A DNA stretch of 64,000 nt from Leptobrachium leishanense. Taxonomy: Eukaryota > Chordata > Amphibia > Anura > Megophryidae. Made by a program: the position numbers and the translations under genes. The notes under the pieces were generated by a model. That model was given only the letters and a program-made list of their open reading frames with translations, did no database searches and had not been told where the DNA came from. This document shows positions 1-12,206 of the stretch, one piece after another. How positions within the stretch are numbered: position 1 is the stretch's first letter; every line of letters starts with the position of its first letter. Location of the stretch: the NCBI GenBank assembly GCA_009667805.1, contig CM019063.1:193048954-193112953 (forward strand). Reading direction: 5' to 3'.

Positions 1-107
1 CTTGGTGAGTGAGCGAGAGACCAAGTCAGCAGGTGAGTGAATGTGTTAGAGAGTCAGAGATGAGCGCTATAACAGAAATCCGTACCCAGACTGGGTCACA
101 TCTGTTA

Positions 108-424
108 GGCCCTGTTCACACCTAAGCATTTTAAAGCGCGTTCCTGCGCGCTACAAAATGCATGAAGAGGGAAATCCCATGTTTTTCTATGGGACCCGTT
201 CACACCTGGGTGTTTTAAAGCGCACAGGAACGCGCTTTAAAACGTCCTACGCCCAAAGAAGTATGGGGGCTTCTTTGGGGCATACTGCAGCGCGTTCGCG
301 GCCATAGACATGGACGTGAACGCGCTGCAATGCACGTTTGTGTGTTTTTAACGTTTGCACAATACGCACGCCAAAAAACGCGCGTATTGCGTGCGTAACA
401 AAATGCTTAGGTGTGAACCCAGCC
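108..424. mobile_element. Harbinger-like MITE with GGCTGGGTTCACAC-type inverted ends
   Basis: The left end reads GGCCCTGTTCACACCTAAGC and the right end, reverse-complemented, GGCTGGGTTCACACCTAAGC, so the ends are inverted repeats. The interior is CpG-rich and partly self-complementary and has no ORF. The left flank is TTA and the right flank TAA, which resembles the 3-bp TWA target site of PIF/Harbinger elements but is not an identical pair. Three similar CpG-rich elements occur elsewhere in the window (40418, 54448, 57048). Superfamily assignment is inference from the ends and target size. Confidence 0.6.
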
Positions 425-655
425 TAAATGCTGCTCCCTTGCTGGATCCCCCTTCTACCACCAGCAGTCTTTCAAGCCTTTCTCCAGCCATTAGCCGAAG
501 CTTAAGGATGAGTACACTGAAAACATGGTGATAGTATTTCCCAGAAATGAGTCAGCACGCACATCTTGAGGTTAGAACAGTCAGGACTAAGCCTTTAATG
601 AATCATTTATACAGTGCTAGGCAGTGTACAGGATCTAAGTGTAGAGGATCTAAGG

Positions 656-663
656 GTAAGTAG
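656..663. repeat. 8-bp target-site duplication, left copy
   Basis: GTAAGTAG directly precedes the element end CAGTGGCG; the partner lies at 5637-5644. The empty site is visible in the related CR1 copy near 18257-18264. Confidence 0.85.
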
Positions 664-938
664 CAGTGGCGGAAGTACCAGGGTCGCAGCGGTCGCAGTT
701 GCGACCGGGCCCTGGCATTCCGCCACTGGAGGGGGGCCCAGCGCCACCGCCAGATTCCGGCAAAAAGCGCCGGAATCTGGGAGCCGCACGCTGGCCGTCC
801 CTCTCCCTAAGCGAGCGGCCGCTGACATGCAGCTTGGCCGCTCACGTGGGAGAGAAACCACCTGACCAGCGAACGAGACCTAGCGCTGATCAGGTGGTTT
901 CCGGCGAGCGGCCAAGCTGCATGTTTCCAGCGGCCGCT
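664..938. repeat. Nested fold-back structure at the left end of the hAT element
   Basis: Three palindromes follow one another. At 664-728 CAGTGGCGGAA pairs with TTCCGCCACTG around an inner GGTCGCAGTTGCGACC hairpin. At 750-780 CCAGATTCCGGC pairs with GCCGGAATCTGG. At 814-938 AGCGGCCGCT ends pair with each other, and GCAGCTTGGCCGCTC and ACCACCTGA also find inverted partners. A similar fold-back sits next to the related minisatellite at 53294-53437, so it appears to be part of the element's design. Confidence 0.75.
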
Positions 939-1011
939 TGCCAAGGAGGACAAGATGCCGGCGGAGCCTGCCCTGGGCCTGGGGCCCCCCTGAGCAGGTA
1001 AGAGCTGGGCT

Positions 1012-4000
1012 GGGGCAGTATATCCATGAGCTGGGGGGCAGAGCTGGGGCAATATATCCATGAGCTGGGGGGCAGAGCTGGGGCAATATATCCATGAGCT
1101 GGGGGGCTTAGCTGGGGCAATATATCCATGAGCTGGGGGGCAGAGCTGGGGCAATATATCCATGAGCTGGGGGGCAGAGCTGGGGCAATATATCCATGAG
1201 CTGGGGGGGCAGAGCTGGGGCAATATATCCATGAGCTGGGGGGCAGAGCTGGGGCAATATATCCATGAGCTGGGGGGCAGAGCTGGGGCAATATATCCAT
1301 GAGCTGGGGGGGCAGAGCTGGGGCAATATATCCATGAGCTGGGGGGCAGAGCTGGGGCAATATATCCATGAGCTGGGGGGGCAGAGCTGGGGCAATATAT
1401 CCATGAGCTGGGGGGCAGAGCTGGGGCAATATATCCATGAGCTGGGGGCAGAGCTGGGGCAATATATCCATGAGCTGGGGGCAGAGCTGGGGCAATATAT
1501 CCATGAGCTGGGGGGCAGAGCTGGGGCAATATATCCATGAGCTGGGGGGGCTTAGCTGGGGCAATATATCCATGATCTGGGGGGCAGAGCTGGGGCAATA
1601 TATCCATGAGCTGGGGGGCAGAGCTGGGGCAATATATCCATGAGCTGGGGGGGCAGAGCTGGGGCAATATATCCATGAGCTGGGGGGCAGAGCTGGGGCA
1701 ATATATCCATGAGTTGGGAGGCAGAGCTGGGGCAATATATCCATGAGCTGGGGGGGCAGAGCTGGGGCAATATATCCATGAGCTGGGGGGCAGAGCTGGG
1801 GCAATATATCCATGAGCTGGGGGGCAGAGCTGGGGCAATATATCCATGAGCTGGGGGACAGAGCTGGGGCAATATATCCATGAGCTGGGGGGCAGAGCTG
1901 GGGCAATATATCCATGAGCTGGGGGGCAGAGCTGGGGCAATATATCCATGAGCTGGGGGGGAGCTGGGGCAATATATCCATGAGCTGGGGGGCAGAGCTG
2001 GGGCAATATATCCATGAGCTGGGGGGGCAGAGTTGGGGCAATATATCCATGAGCAGGGGGGCAGAGCTGTGGCAATATATCCATGAGCTGGGGGCAGAGC
2101 TGGGCAATATATCCATGAGCTGGGGGGGCAGAGCTGGGGCATATCCATGAGCTGGGGGGCAGAGCTGGGGCAATATATCCATGAGCTGGGGGGGCAGAGC
2201 TGGGGCAATATATCCATGAGCTGGGGGGCAGAGCTGGGGCAATAATATCCATGAGCTGGGGGGCAGAGCTGGGGCAATATATCCATGAGCTGGGGGGGCA
2301 GAGCTGGGGCAGTATATCCATGAGCTGGGGCATATCCATGAGCTGGGGGGCAGAGCTGGGGCAATATATCCATGAGCTGGGGGGCAGAGCTGGGGCAATA
2401 TATCCATGAGCTGGGGGGCAGAGCTGGGGCAATATATCCATGAAGCTGGGGGGCAGAGCTGGGGCAATATCATTGCGCTGGGGGGGCAGAGCTGGGGCAA
2501 TATATCCATGAGCTGGGGGGCAGAGCTGGGCAATATATCCATGAGCTGGGGGACAGAGCTGGGGCAATATATCCATGAGCTGGGGGGCAGAGCTGGGGCA
2601 ATATATCATGAGCTGGGGGGCAGAGCTGGGGCAATATATCCATGAGCTGGGGGGCAGAGCTGGGGCATATATCCATGAGCTGGGGGGGCAGAGCTGGGGC
2701 AATATATCCATGAGCTGGGGGGGCAGAGCTGGGGCAATATATCCATGAGCTGGGGGGCAGAGCTGTGGCAATATATCCATGAGCTGGGGGCAGAGCTGGG
2801 GCAAATATCCATGAGCTGGGGGGCAGAGCTGGGGCAATATATCCATGAGCTGGGGGCAGAGCTGGGGCAATATATCCATGAGCTGGGGGGCAGAGCTGGG
2901 GCAATATATCCATGAGCTGGGGGGCAGAGTTGGGGCAATATATCCATGAGCAGGGGGGCAGAGCTGTGGCAATATATCCATGAGCTGGGGGGCAGAGCTG
3001 GGGCAATATTCCATGAGCTGGGGGGAGCAGAGCTGGGGCATATCCATGAGCTGGGGGGCAGAGCTGGGGCAATATATCCATGAGCTGGGGGGGCAGAGCT
3101 GGGGCAATATATCCATGAGCTGGGGGGCAGAGCTGGGGCAATATATCCATGAGCTGGGGGGCAGAGCTGGGGCAATATATCCATGAGCTGGGGGGGCAGA
3201 GCTGGGGCAGTATATCCATGAGCTGGGGCAATAATCCATGAGCTGGGGGGCAGAGCTGGGGCAATATATCCATGAGCTGGGGGGCAGAGCTGGGGCAATA
3301 TATCCATGAGCTGGGGGCAGAGCTGGGGCAATATATCCATGAGCTGGGGGGCAGAGCTGGGGCAATATATCCATGCGCTGGGGGGCAGAGCTGGGGCAAT
3401 ATATCCATGAGCTGGGGGGCAGAGCTGGGGCAATATATCCATGAGCTGGGGGACAGAGCTGGGGCAATATATCCATGAGCTGGGGGGCAGAGCTGGGGCA
3501 ATATATCCATGAGCTGGGGGGCAGAGCTGGGGCAATATATCCATGAGCTGGGGGGCAGAGCTGGGGCAATATATCCATGAGCTGGGGGGCAGAGCTGGGG
3601 CAATATATCCATGAGCTGGGGGGGCAGAGCTGGGGCAATATATCCATGAGCTGGGGGGCAGAGCTGTGGCAATATATCCATGAGCTGGGGGGGCAGAGCT
3701 GGGGCAATATATCCATGAGCTGGGGGGCAGAGCTGGGGCAATATATCCATGAGCTGGGGGCAGAGCTGTGGCAATATATCCATGCGCTGGGGGGCAGAGC
3801 TGGGGCAATATATCCATGAGCTGGGGGGCAGAGCTGGGGCAATATATCCATGAGCTGGGGGGCAGAGCTGGGGCAATATATCCATGAGCTGGGGGGCAGA
3901 GCTGGGGCATATCCATGAGCTGGGGGGCAGAGCTGGGGCAATATATCCATGAGCTGGGGGGCAGAGCTGGGGCAATATATCCATGAGCTGGGGGGCAGAG

Positions 4001-5510
4001 CTGGGGCAATATATCCATGACCTGGGGGGCAGAGCTGGGGCAATATATCCATAAGCTGGGGGGGCAGAGCTGGGGCAATATATCCATGAGCTGGGGGGCA
4101 GAGCTGGGGCAATATTTCCATGAGCTGGGGGGCAGAGCTGGGGCAATATATCCATGAGCTGGGGGGCAGAGCTGGGGCAATATATCCATGAGCTGGGGGG
4201 CAGAGCTGGGGCAATATATCCATGAGCTGGGGGGCAGAGCTGCGGCAATATATCCATGAGCTGGGGGGGCAGAGCTGGGGCAATATATCCATGAGCTGGG
4301 GGGCAGAGCTGGGGCAATATATCCATGAGCTGGGGGGCAGAGCTGGGGCAATATATCCATGAGCTGGGGGGCAGAGCTGGGGCAATATATCCAGGAGCTG
4401 GGGGGGCAGAGCTGGGGCAATATATCCATGAGCTGGGGGCAGAGCTGGGGCAATATATCCATGAGCTGGGGGGCAGAGCTGGGGCAATATATCCATGAGC
4501 TGGGGCAGAGCTGGGGCAATATATCCATGAGCTGGGGGGCAGAGCTGGGGCAATATATCCATGAGCTGGGGGGCAGAGCTGGGGCAATATATCCATGAGC
4601 TGGGGGGCAGAGCTGGGGCAATATATCCAGGAGCTGGGGGGGGGCAGAGCTGGGGCAATATATCCATGAGCTGGGGGCAGAGCTGGGGCAATATATCCAT
4701 GAGCTGGGGCAATATATCCATGAGCTGGGGGCAGAGCTGGGGCAATATATCCATGAGCTGGGGGGCAGAGCTGGGGCAATATATCCATGAGCTGGGGGGG
4801 GGCAGAGCTGGGGCAATATATCCATGAGCTGGGGCAGAGCTGGGGCAATATATCCATGAGCTGGGGGGGCAGAGCTGGGGCAATATATCCATGAGCTGGG
4901 GGGGCAGAGCTGGGGCAATATATCCATGAGCTGGGGGGGAGAGCTGGGGCAATATATCCATGAGCTGGGGGGGCAGAGCTGGGGCAATATATCCATGAGC
5001 TAGGGGGGCAGAGCTGGGGCAGTATATCCATGTGCTGGGGCAGAGCTGGGGCAATATATCCATGAGCTGGGGGGCAGAGCTGGGGCAGTATATCCATGAG
5101 CTGGGGCAGTATATCCATGTGCTGGGGCAGTATATCCATGAGCTGGGGCAGTATATCCATGTGCTGGGGCAGTATATCCATGTGCTGGGGCAGTATATCC
5201 ATGAGCTGGGGCAGTATATCCATGAGCTGGGGCAGTATATCCATGAGCTGGGGCAGTATATTCATGTGCTGGGGCAGTATATCCATGTGCTGGGGCAGTA
5301 TATCCATGAGCTGGGGCAGTATATCCATGAGCTGGGGCAGTATATCCATGTGTTGGGGCAGTATTTCCATGAGCTGGGGGCAAAAATATCCATGTGTGAG
5401 CTGGGGCAATATATCCATGTGTGGCCTGGGGGCAATATATCCATGTGTGGTCTTGGGGCAATATATGTCCATGTGAGCTGGGGGCAATATATGTCCATGT
5501 GAGCTGGGGT
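1012..5510. repeat. Minisatellite array, about 34-36 bp unit, over 110 copies
   Basis: The unit combines GAGCTGGGGGGCA, with a G run varying from about 4 to 8, and GAGCTGGGGCAATATATCCAT. From about 5090 to 5360 the array changes to a 21-bp form with only the second half (GAGCTGGGGCAGTATATCCAT and a GTGCTGGGG variant). Long open frames on the minus strand are a by-product of a unit lacking stop codons; they change frame with the G-run length and encode only repetitive Pro/Ser/Trp peptides, so I do not call them genes. Confidence 0.9.
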
Positions 5511-6248
5511 TAATACTATCTTTTTTATATTGCAGAAAAAAAAAAGGTAAAAATATGGATCTTTTTTGGGGGGGGGGTTGGGGGGCCCTTCATGGATTCT
5601 TGCACCGGGGCCCTCAGGTTTCTAGTTACGCCACTGGTAAGTAGTCAATGTAATAGAGCAGCAGGAAATGCTAGCAGAATGCTTGGTTGTGTAGGGAGAG
5701 GTATTAGCAGTAGGAAAAGGGAAGTGCTCATGCCACTGTACAGAGCACTGGTGAGACCTCTCTTGGAGTACTGTGTGCAGTACTGGAGACCGTATCTCCA
5801 GAAGGATATAGACAGAGAGAGTTCTGAGAAGGGCTACGAAAATGGTGTACGGCTTGAAGGAGAAATGTTACCAGGAAAGGCTTAATGATCTTAACATGTA
5901 TAGCTTGGAAAGAAGACGAGACAGAGGAGATATGATAGAAACATTTAAATACGTAAAGGGAATCCACAAGGTAGAGGAAGGGAGTATATTTAAAAGGAAA
6001 CAAAGTAGCAAAACAAGAGGACATAGTCTTAGATTAGAGGGGCAAAGGTTTAAAAGTAACATCAGGAAGCATTATTTTACTGAGAGGGTGGTGGATACAT
6101 GGAACAGCCTTCCAGTTGAAGTGGTAGAGGCCAAAACAGTAATTGAATTTAAGCAGGCATGGGATAGGCATAAGGCTATCCTAAACAAAAGATAAATCCA
6201 GGTAAAGTATCGAAAGGTTCTTATCTGCCGACATTTTCTATGTACATA

Positions 6249-9200
6249 GATCTGTTACCTTGGCTGGCAGCTGGTGGTATTTGCTTAATTTTATCGGGGA
6301 CCTTTTACATGGATGAAACAGTACCAGAATTTGAACATTGTACCCTTAACACATACTTTAGGCCTAAGGACGAGTGGAAAAAACAAGGCTGTGCCAATTG
6401 CAGAAACGATGGAAGCAAGCCATTCATCTGAATCCCCTTCCAAAGAGTCAGATTTTTTTAAAAATCTTTGTGGAGAGAATTGCTGTATTTGAAGTGAATC
6501 CATCCGAAGCATTAATTCTGCTGGCATTCCAAGCGGTATCACAGGAGGTGGCTCTACAGCTTCTGTTGCGGATTGTGCAGGCCAGATCAACAGTCAGACC
6601 GTCTTCATCAGTTCATGCCGAAGGTATCAAATGATGAAAACTCCCCACACCCCAAGCTGAAGACTGGGCAACAGGGCAGAGCATCTCTGGCCTCTATTTC
6701 CATACAGCGGAGGATCTTTGTCCTGAAGTGGGGCATCGAACTTCTTTTTCCACCAACGTGAGCCTTGGGGACAGTGATGTGTTGCGGAAGGAGGATTGCC
6801 TGGCGACAGTGGGTGAGACTGAGGTACCCACTGGCAATTTGATGGAACGTTTGGCAGTAGGCCCAGAACCCCAGCGGAGCGCTCCAGGCACCTCATATCC
6901 TCTCCAGCAGCTGATGGGAGCACTGGGAGGTGGTGTAGTTGGCACTTCTCCCCTACAGCAGAGACAACATATGAGATATGCTAGGGTCAGCTAGGTGATT
7001 GACTTATTTCCAGTGACTATTTATGGACATTGCTTTGGCCGTAAGACTGGAAAAACTGAGGTGCTGACTAACCCAGAGAGCAACGCATTAAGACGGAGAT
7101 ATGTGACTAGTCACTTTGAACTTAGACCTAGAAATGCATTTGGGAGCTGCAGGCTTGATGTTCTATATGGTTTCCTTGCCATCTACTATGATGTAGTCAC
7201 CCTGTACCCACAATTCTAGGTGCAGGGTGTTTGTGTCATCTGTGCTACGCATGAACACTGTTATTGTTATTATCATTCATGTTTATCTGTTACTATCTGG
7301 TAATAGGGTTACTGGGTGGGTCGTTGTAGCCCAAATCCCCCTATCTAGAATATGTGTTTGGCAAACACTATCCTATTAACTGATACTGTATAATCTGAAA
7401 CCCTTGTTTATCCTCACAATCTGCTACTGTGCTATTGATCTGTTTTGTTGGTATGTTGCACAATGAGTCTTGGTGAACAGTGTTAATTCCATTATCTGCC
7501 CCTGGTTCTATTTATCTCACAGACAACAAGACACCAGGCAGTGATTCCTGAGTTGCGCAGCAATATGGCAGGGAGGGATTTCCCATTGCCCGCTACGCCC
7601 CTCCTGGTACTGTATATATTTAGCTCATTAACAACCGAGTCCCGGTCTGACTTTTCTAACCTCAAGATCTGCGTGCTGACTCATTTCTGGGGAATGCTAT
7701 CACCGCGCTTTCAGTGTAGCCGTCTTTAAGCTTCAGCTACGGGCTGGAAAAAGGCACAGAAGACTGCTGGTGGGAGAACAGGGGTCCGGCGAGAGAGCGG
7801 CTTTAACAGATGTGAACCTTTTGGGGTACAGAGATCTGTTACAAGAAAGTCTTGCTTTCACAATTGCAGAGATAGCTAATATTCAGTTGCTCAGTTTTCC
7901 CAGTCTGAGGTCCTGAGCGAGCAGCTTGTGTTAGTTCATGTGAAGCTTTGATGGGTGTAGTGGGCAGGGGGAGGCAGGGAATATAAAGGAAGTAGGAGCT
8001 ATAGAACCAGAATGTATTGCCATTGCCAAGTTCTTAAGTGTAAGACTTGCAGCCACACTAGGATAGTACACATTTTGTATGTTATACAAAGGCTACCAAA
8101 AGCTATTAGAGATTTTTACAATGTTATTGTAGGAATATAAATGGTCAAGATCATGTACCATAACAGAATATAAACGATATATAGAGAAGGTGCTCTAGGG
8201 TGGCCATATAGAAGCTTTTTTCAAAAATTATTTTTAAAAAAACAATAAAAACAGTATGAACTGAGAATTCTTGCATAACACCTGCTATTTATAGTAGTTA
8301 TTTGCCTTTAAAAGGACACAGTAGGGTTAAAAATAGGAGGGGGCATAGGGGCTCAAATTATAACACCTCGGGACACCTCTCTGCCCCCTTCCTATTTTAA
8401 CCCTAGTGTGCCTATTAACAGCCACGTTCAGGGCCGCCATCAGGGCAGTACGGCCCATGCTGCAGTAAGGGGACTGGGGGGCCCACCGTCGGCAGCTTTA
8501 TTTACTTTAGACCGCAGGCCTCAGGAGAAGGTACTGCGGCCCACCTGGGCCTGGCCGCCGGCGGGCAGAGAATCCAAGATGGCAGCCAGCGGGCCCCCTC
8601 TGATCAGTGGCGTCACGTGGGGGGGCGAGCTGCACCCTTTTGGAGAGTGACACCACTCAGGGTCAGCCTTTGTGTGCCTGCTTTCAGCGCTGTCTCTCTG
8701 TGGGGAGAGATCAGCGCTGTGCAGAGAGAAACTCTGCCCCGCCCGGACAAGCCCCGCCCCTCCATGTGATGGGAAGTCCGGCTCTTTTAAGTGACTCGGT
8801 TCATCATGGGTCAGTCATCTCAAAGAATCGGGCTCATGAACCGACTCATTTGAGTCATTGGTTAAAAATTGCAGAGGGAAGGGGAAGTGAATGCCCAGTA
8901 ACTGCTCCTATGGCTCTGGGTCACTCCCTGTACTGCTGCTAGCTTGTGTAATGTATCAATTCTGTTTAGAAGAGGAGGGATCATGTTCAGGAGTAAATTA
9001 ACCCTCTGTGGTACAAAACCATGGCATGCCCTGAGATTAATCTGCAGACACTGCAGATACACATGAGCATAAACCTACACAGAATGAAACACACAGTGAC
9101 ACAAATTACAGACAAAAACACACACACAACACACGGCAGTCCTTACAGTCCCAAAGAGTATATTTTATATAAACCTGTAATGTTTTGATACTGAAATGTG

Positions 9201-9759
9201 TGCTTGCTTTTGCGTTTTGGACAACCTTAAACAAACTCTGTCATGATCACATAATCAACACATTTATTGCAAATGCTTGGTGGAAAATCACTCCTTATGC
9301 CCCTTTATGTGACAGCTGCTAATCTATGAGAGGAAGCAGCAGGCAGCTGATGCATCCCAGCCAATCCTGGTCCTCAGCACATCCAGCGCAGCGCTGCCCA
9401 GTGACAGACACAACAATGTGTTTATATGGTGAATGACAGGAACATAAAAGCCCACTTCTGTGAGGTTACAATCTAAGAGGGGAAAATAAGAGCCTTCTCC
9501 CAACCCAAGAGCTTACAATCTCTAAGATTCATCCCCTTTCAAGAGGCACTTACTGAATTATCCAGGGGCAGAAATAATCAGAAGACACGTGGAAGAGAGC
9601 CAGACAAGGAAACCTACTCTTTCAATGTGTGTGTGCGCGTGATCTGCATTCCATATTGTATTCAGGATAAAGAGCAGGAAAACAGATAACCAGTAATTAT
9701 AATAAGCATAAAATGTTTATTATGAAAATCACAGCATTCTCCTATCCTCTGAACTGTTA
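6249..9759. other. Decayed non-coding stretch with weak coding-like remnants and small GC-rich pieces
   Basis: No intact gene is visible. At about 6350-6660 a plus-strand reading has a Ser-rich segment (SSESPSKESDFFKN) and IPSGITGGGST-like text between stops, perhaps a decayed exon or pseudogene. At 7590-7630 there is a TATA-like TGTATATATTTAG in a promoter-like context without a recognisable transcript. At about 8405-8870 the sequence becomes GC-rich, including a roughly 55-bp piece whose ends, CAGTGGCGTCAC and GTGACACCACTC, are inverted as in small hAT derivatives. The remainder, 8870-9759, shows only a short CA-rich run near 9115. Confidence 0.5.
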
Positions 9760-9895
9760 CAGGGGTCAGCAACCTTGGCTCTACAGATGTTTTGGAACTA
9801 CATCTCCCATGATGCTCAGCTACTCATTAGATTGGCTGAGCCTCATGGGAAATGTAGGCCCAAAACATCTGTAGAGCCAAGGTTGCTGACCACTG
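9760..9895. mobile_element. Small palindromic hAT-like MITE
   Basis: About 136 bp with nearly complete self-complementarity. The left end is CAGGGGTCAGCAACCTTGGC and the right end reverse-complements to CAGTGGTCAGCAACCTTGGC; the match continues through CTCTACAGATGTTTTGG. CAGGGGTC-type ends are typical of hAT MITEs. I do not see a convincing 8-bp duplication. A related copy is at 62088-63660. Confidence 0.7.
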
Positions 9896-9974
9896 CAGGT
9901 GCTTAAACCAATAAAAATGTATTCAAATGTGTCTAAATAAAAAAAGGTCCTTTAAAAAATAATAAAAATGTGTA

Positions 9975-11541
9975 ATAAAAAGACGGTTTGCTGAAAAAGA
10001 AAAAAAATGAAAAATTTAAAATGGCTTTTCTTTTTACATTGAATGCTATGGGATTCACCTGTTTAACTGGGAAAGTATTTGAGGGGTTACTAAGGGATAA
10101 TATTCAGGAATTTATTGGGAGGTATAATGTAATTGGCAAAAATCAGCATGGTTTCATGAAACACAGATCATGTCAGACTAACCTAATTACGTTCTATGAG
10201 GAAGTAAGTAGAAGTATAGATCAGGGGGTCGCAGTGGATGTGATTTACTTAGATTTTGCCAAAGCTTTCGACACAGTTCCACACAAAAGGTTACTACTTA
10301 AATTAAGAAAAAATGGTCTAGATGAAAATACTTGTTCTTGGATAGAAAACTGGCTAAAAGATAGGGTACAGAGAGTGGTCATAAATGGTACATTTTCAAG
10401 ATGGACACCAGTGGTAAGTGGTGTCCCTCAGGGGTCTGTTATAGGACCAATACTATTCAATTTATTTATAAATGACCTTGAGATAGGCATTGAAAGTCAT
10501 GTATCAGTGTTTGCAGATGACACAAAGCTAGGAAAAGTAATACAATGTGAGCAGGATGTTACTTCGCTGCAGAGGGATTTAGATATATTGGGGGACTGGG
10601 CACTTAAATGGCAGATGAGATTTAATCTAGATAAATGTAAAGTTATGCACTTTGGAGTGAAGAACACACAAGCAATTTATACCCTAAATGGTACGGAGTT
10701 AGGGAAATCCAAGCAGGAGAAGGATTTGGGAATAATCATAGACTTCAAACTAAGTAACAATGTGCAATGTCAAACAGCAGCCGCCAAGGCCAGCAAAGTA
10801 CTGGCATGCATTAAAAGGGGAGTACACTCACGGGATGAAAACATAATTTTGCCTCTGTATAAATCAATGGTCAGGCCGCACCTTGAATATGCCGTGCAAT
10901 TTTGGGCACCTGTCTTAAAAAAAGATATTATATCGTTAGAAAAAGTGCAGAGACGGGCAACTAAATTAATAAGGGGATGGAAGGGTTAAGTTATGAGGAA
11001 AGACTAACAAGCTTAAACCTGTTTAGTTTAGAGAAAAGGCGCCTTAGAGGGGATCTGATAACCTTATATAAATATATACGGGGCCATTATCAACCATTGT
11101 CTGATAACCTATTCATTAACAGGACTATACATAGGACAAGGGGTCATCCATTTAGACTGGAAGAAAGAAAATTTAGCTTAAAGCATAGGAAGGGTTATTT
11201 TACGGTGAGAACAATCAAGCTGTGGAATTCTCTGCCTGTTGAGGTGGTTGGGTCAGAGTCTGTACAGACTTTTAAAAAACGACTGGATGACTTCCTGCAG
11301 ACACAGAATATTAAGGGTTATAATATTTAATATGTGGGTAAAAGCTTCTTGATCCAAGGAGAAATCTGACTGCCATTCTGGGGTCAAGAAGGAATTTTTT
11401 CCCAGTATGTTGCATATTGGCAAGCATTCAGACTGGGTTTTTTGCCTTCTTTTGGATCAACAGCAGTAGGTTATATGGGAGAGGCTGAACCCGATGGACG
11501 CATGTCTTTTTTCAGCCTATATAACTATGTAACTATGTAAC
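9975..11541 (+). mobile_element. CR1 LINE, 5'-truncated, with (AACTATGT)n tail
   Basis: The copy begins within the reverse-transcriptase region and runs to a 3' tail of TAACTATGTAACTATGTAAC at about 11522-11541, the microsatellite-type end of CR1-group LINEs. It abuts a truncated DIRS element at 11542. No target duplication was identified. It is better preserved than the CR1 pieces at 5645 and 18094, so it is probably a younger or different subfamily. Confidence 0.85.
9988..11330 (+). pseudogene. CR1 reverse transcriptase, one frameshift
   Basis: This is the reverse transcriptase that makes cDNA at a nicked target during LINE transposition. The first frame (9988-10989) carries the fingers/palm motifs: DVIYLDFAKAFDTVPHK near residue 90, SGVPQGSVIGPILFNLFIND near 145, and the catalytic FADDTKLG near 175. 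It ends at a stop shortly after RRATKLIRG. The second frame (10977-11330) continues with LSYEERLTSLNLFSLEKRRLR and LWNSLPVEVVGS, which belong to the same CR1 C-terminus. A one-base indel in the G-rich stretch around 10970-10980 therefore separates the halves. The endonuclease and ORF1 are missing through 5' truncation. Confidence 0.85.
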
Positions 11542-11801
11542 TGAATCGCCATTAAAATGATTGGAGTGCTTCTCCAATTTCGACTCATCATCCAGCGAGA
11601 TGCAATCTGGATAAAGCCATCCCCTCCGCAGATTTCGTGCTTTCAGACGATGAAGAGCTTGATAATACAGCGGTCTTGGAAAGACCGCCTGTATTGCTGC
11701 GGAGAGTAGGCCCAAGAGGCGAGCTAACCCTGATTTCTGATTTCCCTGTGAATCGGCGACAGCCGAACCTTGGCTGAAGGCAGAGAAAGAGACATCTCCA
11801 T
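11542..11801 (-). pseudogene. DIRS RT/RNase H connection, fragment
   Basis: Joined across the insertion at 11818-14502, the minus strand reads IEFLGFTVNS then MEMSLSLPSAKV, a smooth continuation of a DIRS reverse transcriptase past its YLDD motif. Further on it reads LARLLGLLSAAIQAVFPRPL and LHRLKARNL, equivalent to LLHYRAHQFLKARSL in the other DIRS copy. Truncated at about 11542 before the RNase H catalytic residues. Confidence 0.7.
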
Positions 11802-11917
11802 CGAGTTTACAGTGAAAGAAAAAGAAAGAACCAATCACTGATCCCAGAGTCTGGGAAAGTGAAATGAGAATAAGGGCACCCCAACTAGAAATGGGATTAA
11901 ACCCTCCAGAATACGTG

Positions 11918-12206
11918 TGAAAATTGGAAAAAAGGGGTGCAAATGATAAGTGGAAAACCACCATCAAAGAACCCCTAGAGAAGTTGGGATAAAGAATATA
12001 TAAACTTTATTAATGGACATTGCCAAATAATCAAATAGATAAACAATTATTAAAACAAAAACAGGTTGTCACGTGTGAAAACAAACAGTAATTGTAACAC
12101 TATGGACTTAATTATACCAAATACATAAATCTATGTGATATAATATGAATCAGGACTGCCAATTGGTAATGGATAGCATGTAGCCAATGCTGTAAACTAG
12201 CCCAGA
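11918..12206 (+). repeat. Left arm of 289-bp inverted repeat
   Basis: Starts TGAAAATTGG and ends AAACTAGCCCAGA; it is the inverted partner of 14214-14502. Reading both arms, I find two substitutions, which suggests recent formation or gene conversion. Confidence 0.9.

Larger units (their letters stand above)
664..5636. mobile_element. hAT-type non-autonomous DNA transposon carrying a 4 kb minisatellite
   Basis: The element starts CAGTGGCGGAAGTACCAGGG and its other end, reverse-complemented, starts CAGTGGCGTAACTAGAAACC. It is flanked by an exact 8-bp direct duplication, GTAAGTAG, at 656-663 and 5637-5644. Eight-base duplications and CAGTGGCG-type ends are characteristic of the hAT superfamily. 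No transposase is present. The interior is a fold-back left end (664-938), a minisatellite array (1012-5510) and a short right end with an A-rich and G-rich stretch. The insertion interrupts a CR1 LINE, which fixes both boundaries precisely. Confidence 0.85.
643..6248 (+). mobile_element. CR1-type LINE fragment split by a hAT element
   Basis: About 20 bp of CR1 sequence at 643-663 matches 18244-18264 and resumes at 5645 after the hAT insertion, again matching the copy at 18265 onward. The part from 5645 to about 6195 encodes the C-terminal part of a CR1 reverse transcriptase, including motifs such as SRKREVLMPLYRALVRP and, further on, VVDTWNSLPVEVVEAK. It ends near 6248 in sequence resembling a CR1 3' tail (TTCTATGTACATAG). 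The copy is 5'-truncated and frameshifted, so it is a dead fragment. Confidence 0.8.

Noticed and set aside
807..5487. Very long open frames (up to about 1,400 codons) rich in Pro, Ser and Trp on the minus strand
   Set aside because: They arise from a stop-free minisatellite unit; the peptide changes frame with G-run length, and no start context, splice sites or conserved domain exist.
1012..5510. CRISPR-like array
   Set aside because: No unique spacers between units; this is a tandem minisatellite in a vertebrate genome.
9752..9903. 8-bp target duplication around the small MITE
   Set aside because: Flanks AACTGTTA and CAGGTGCT do not match.
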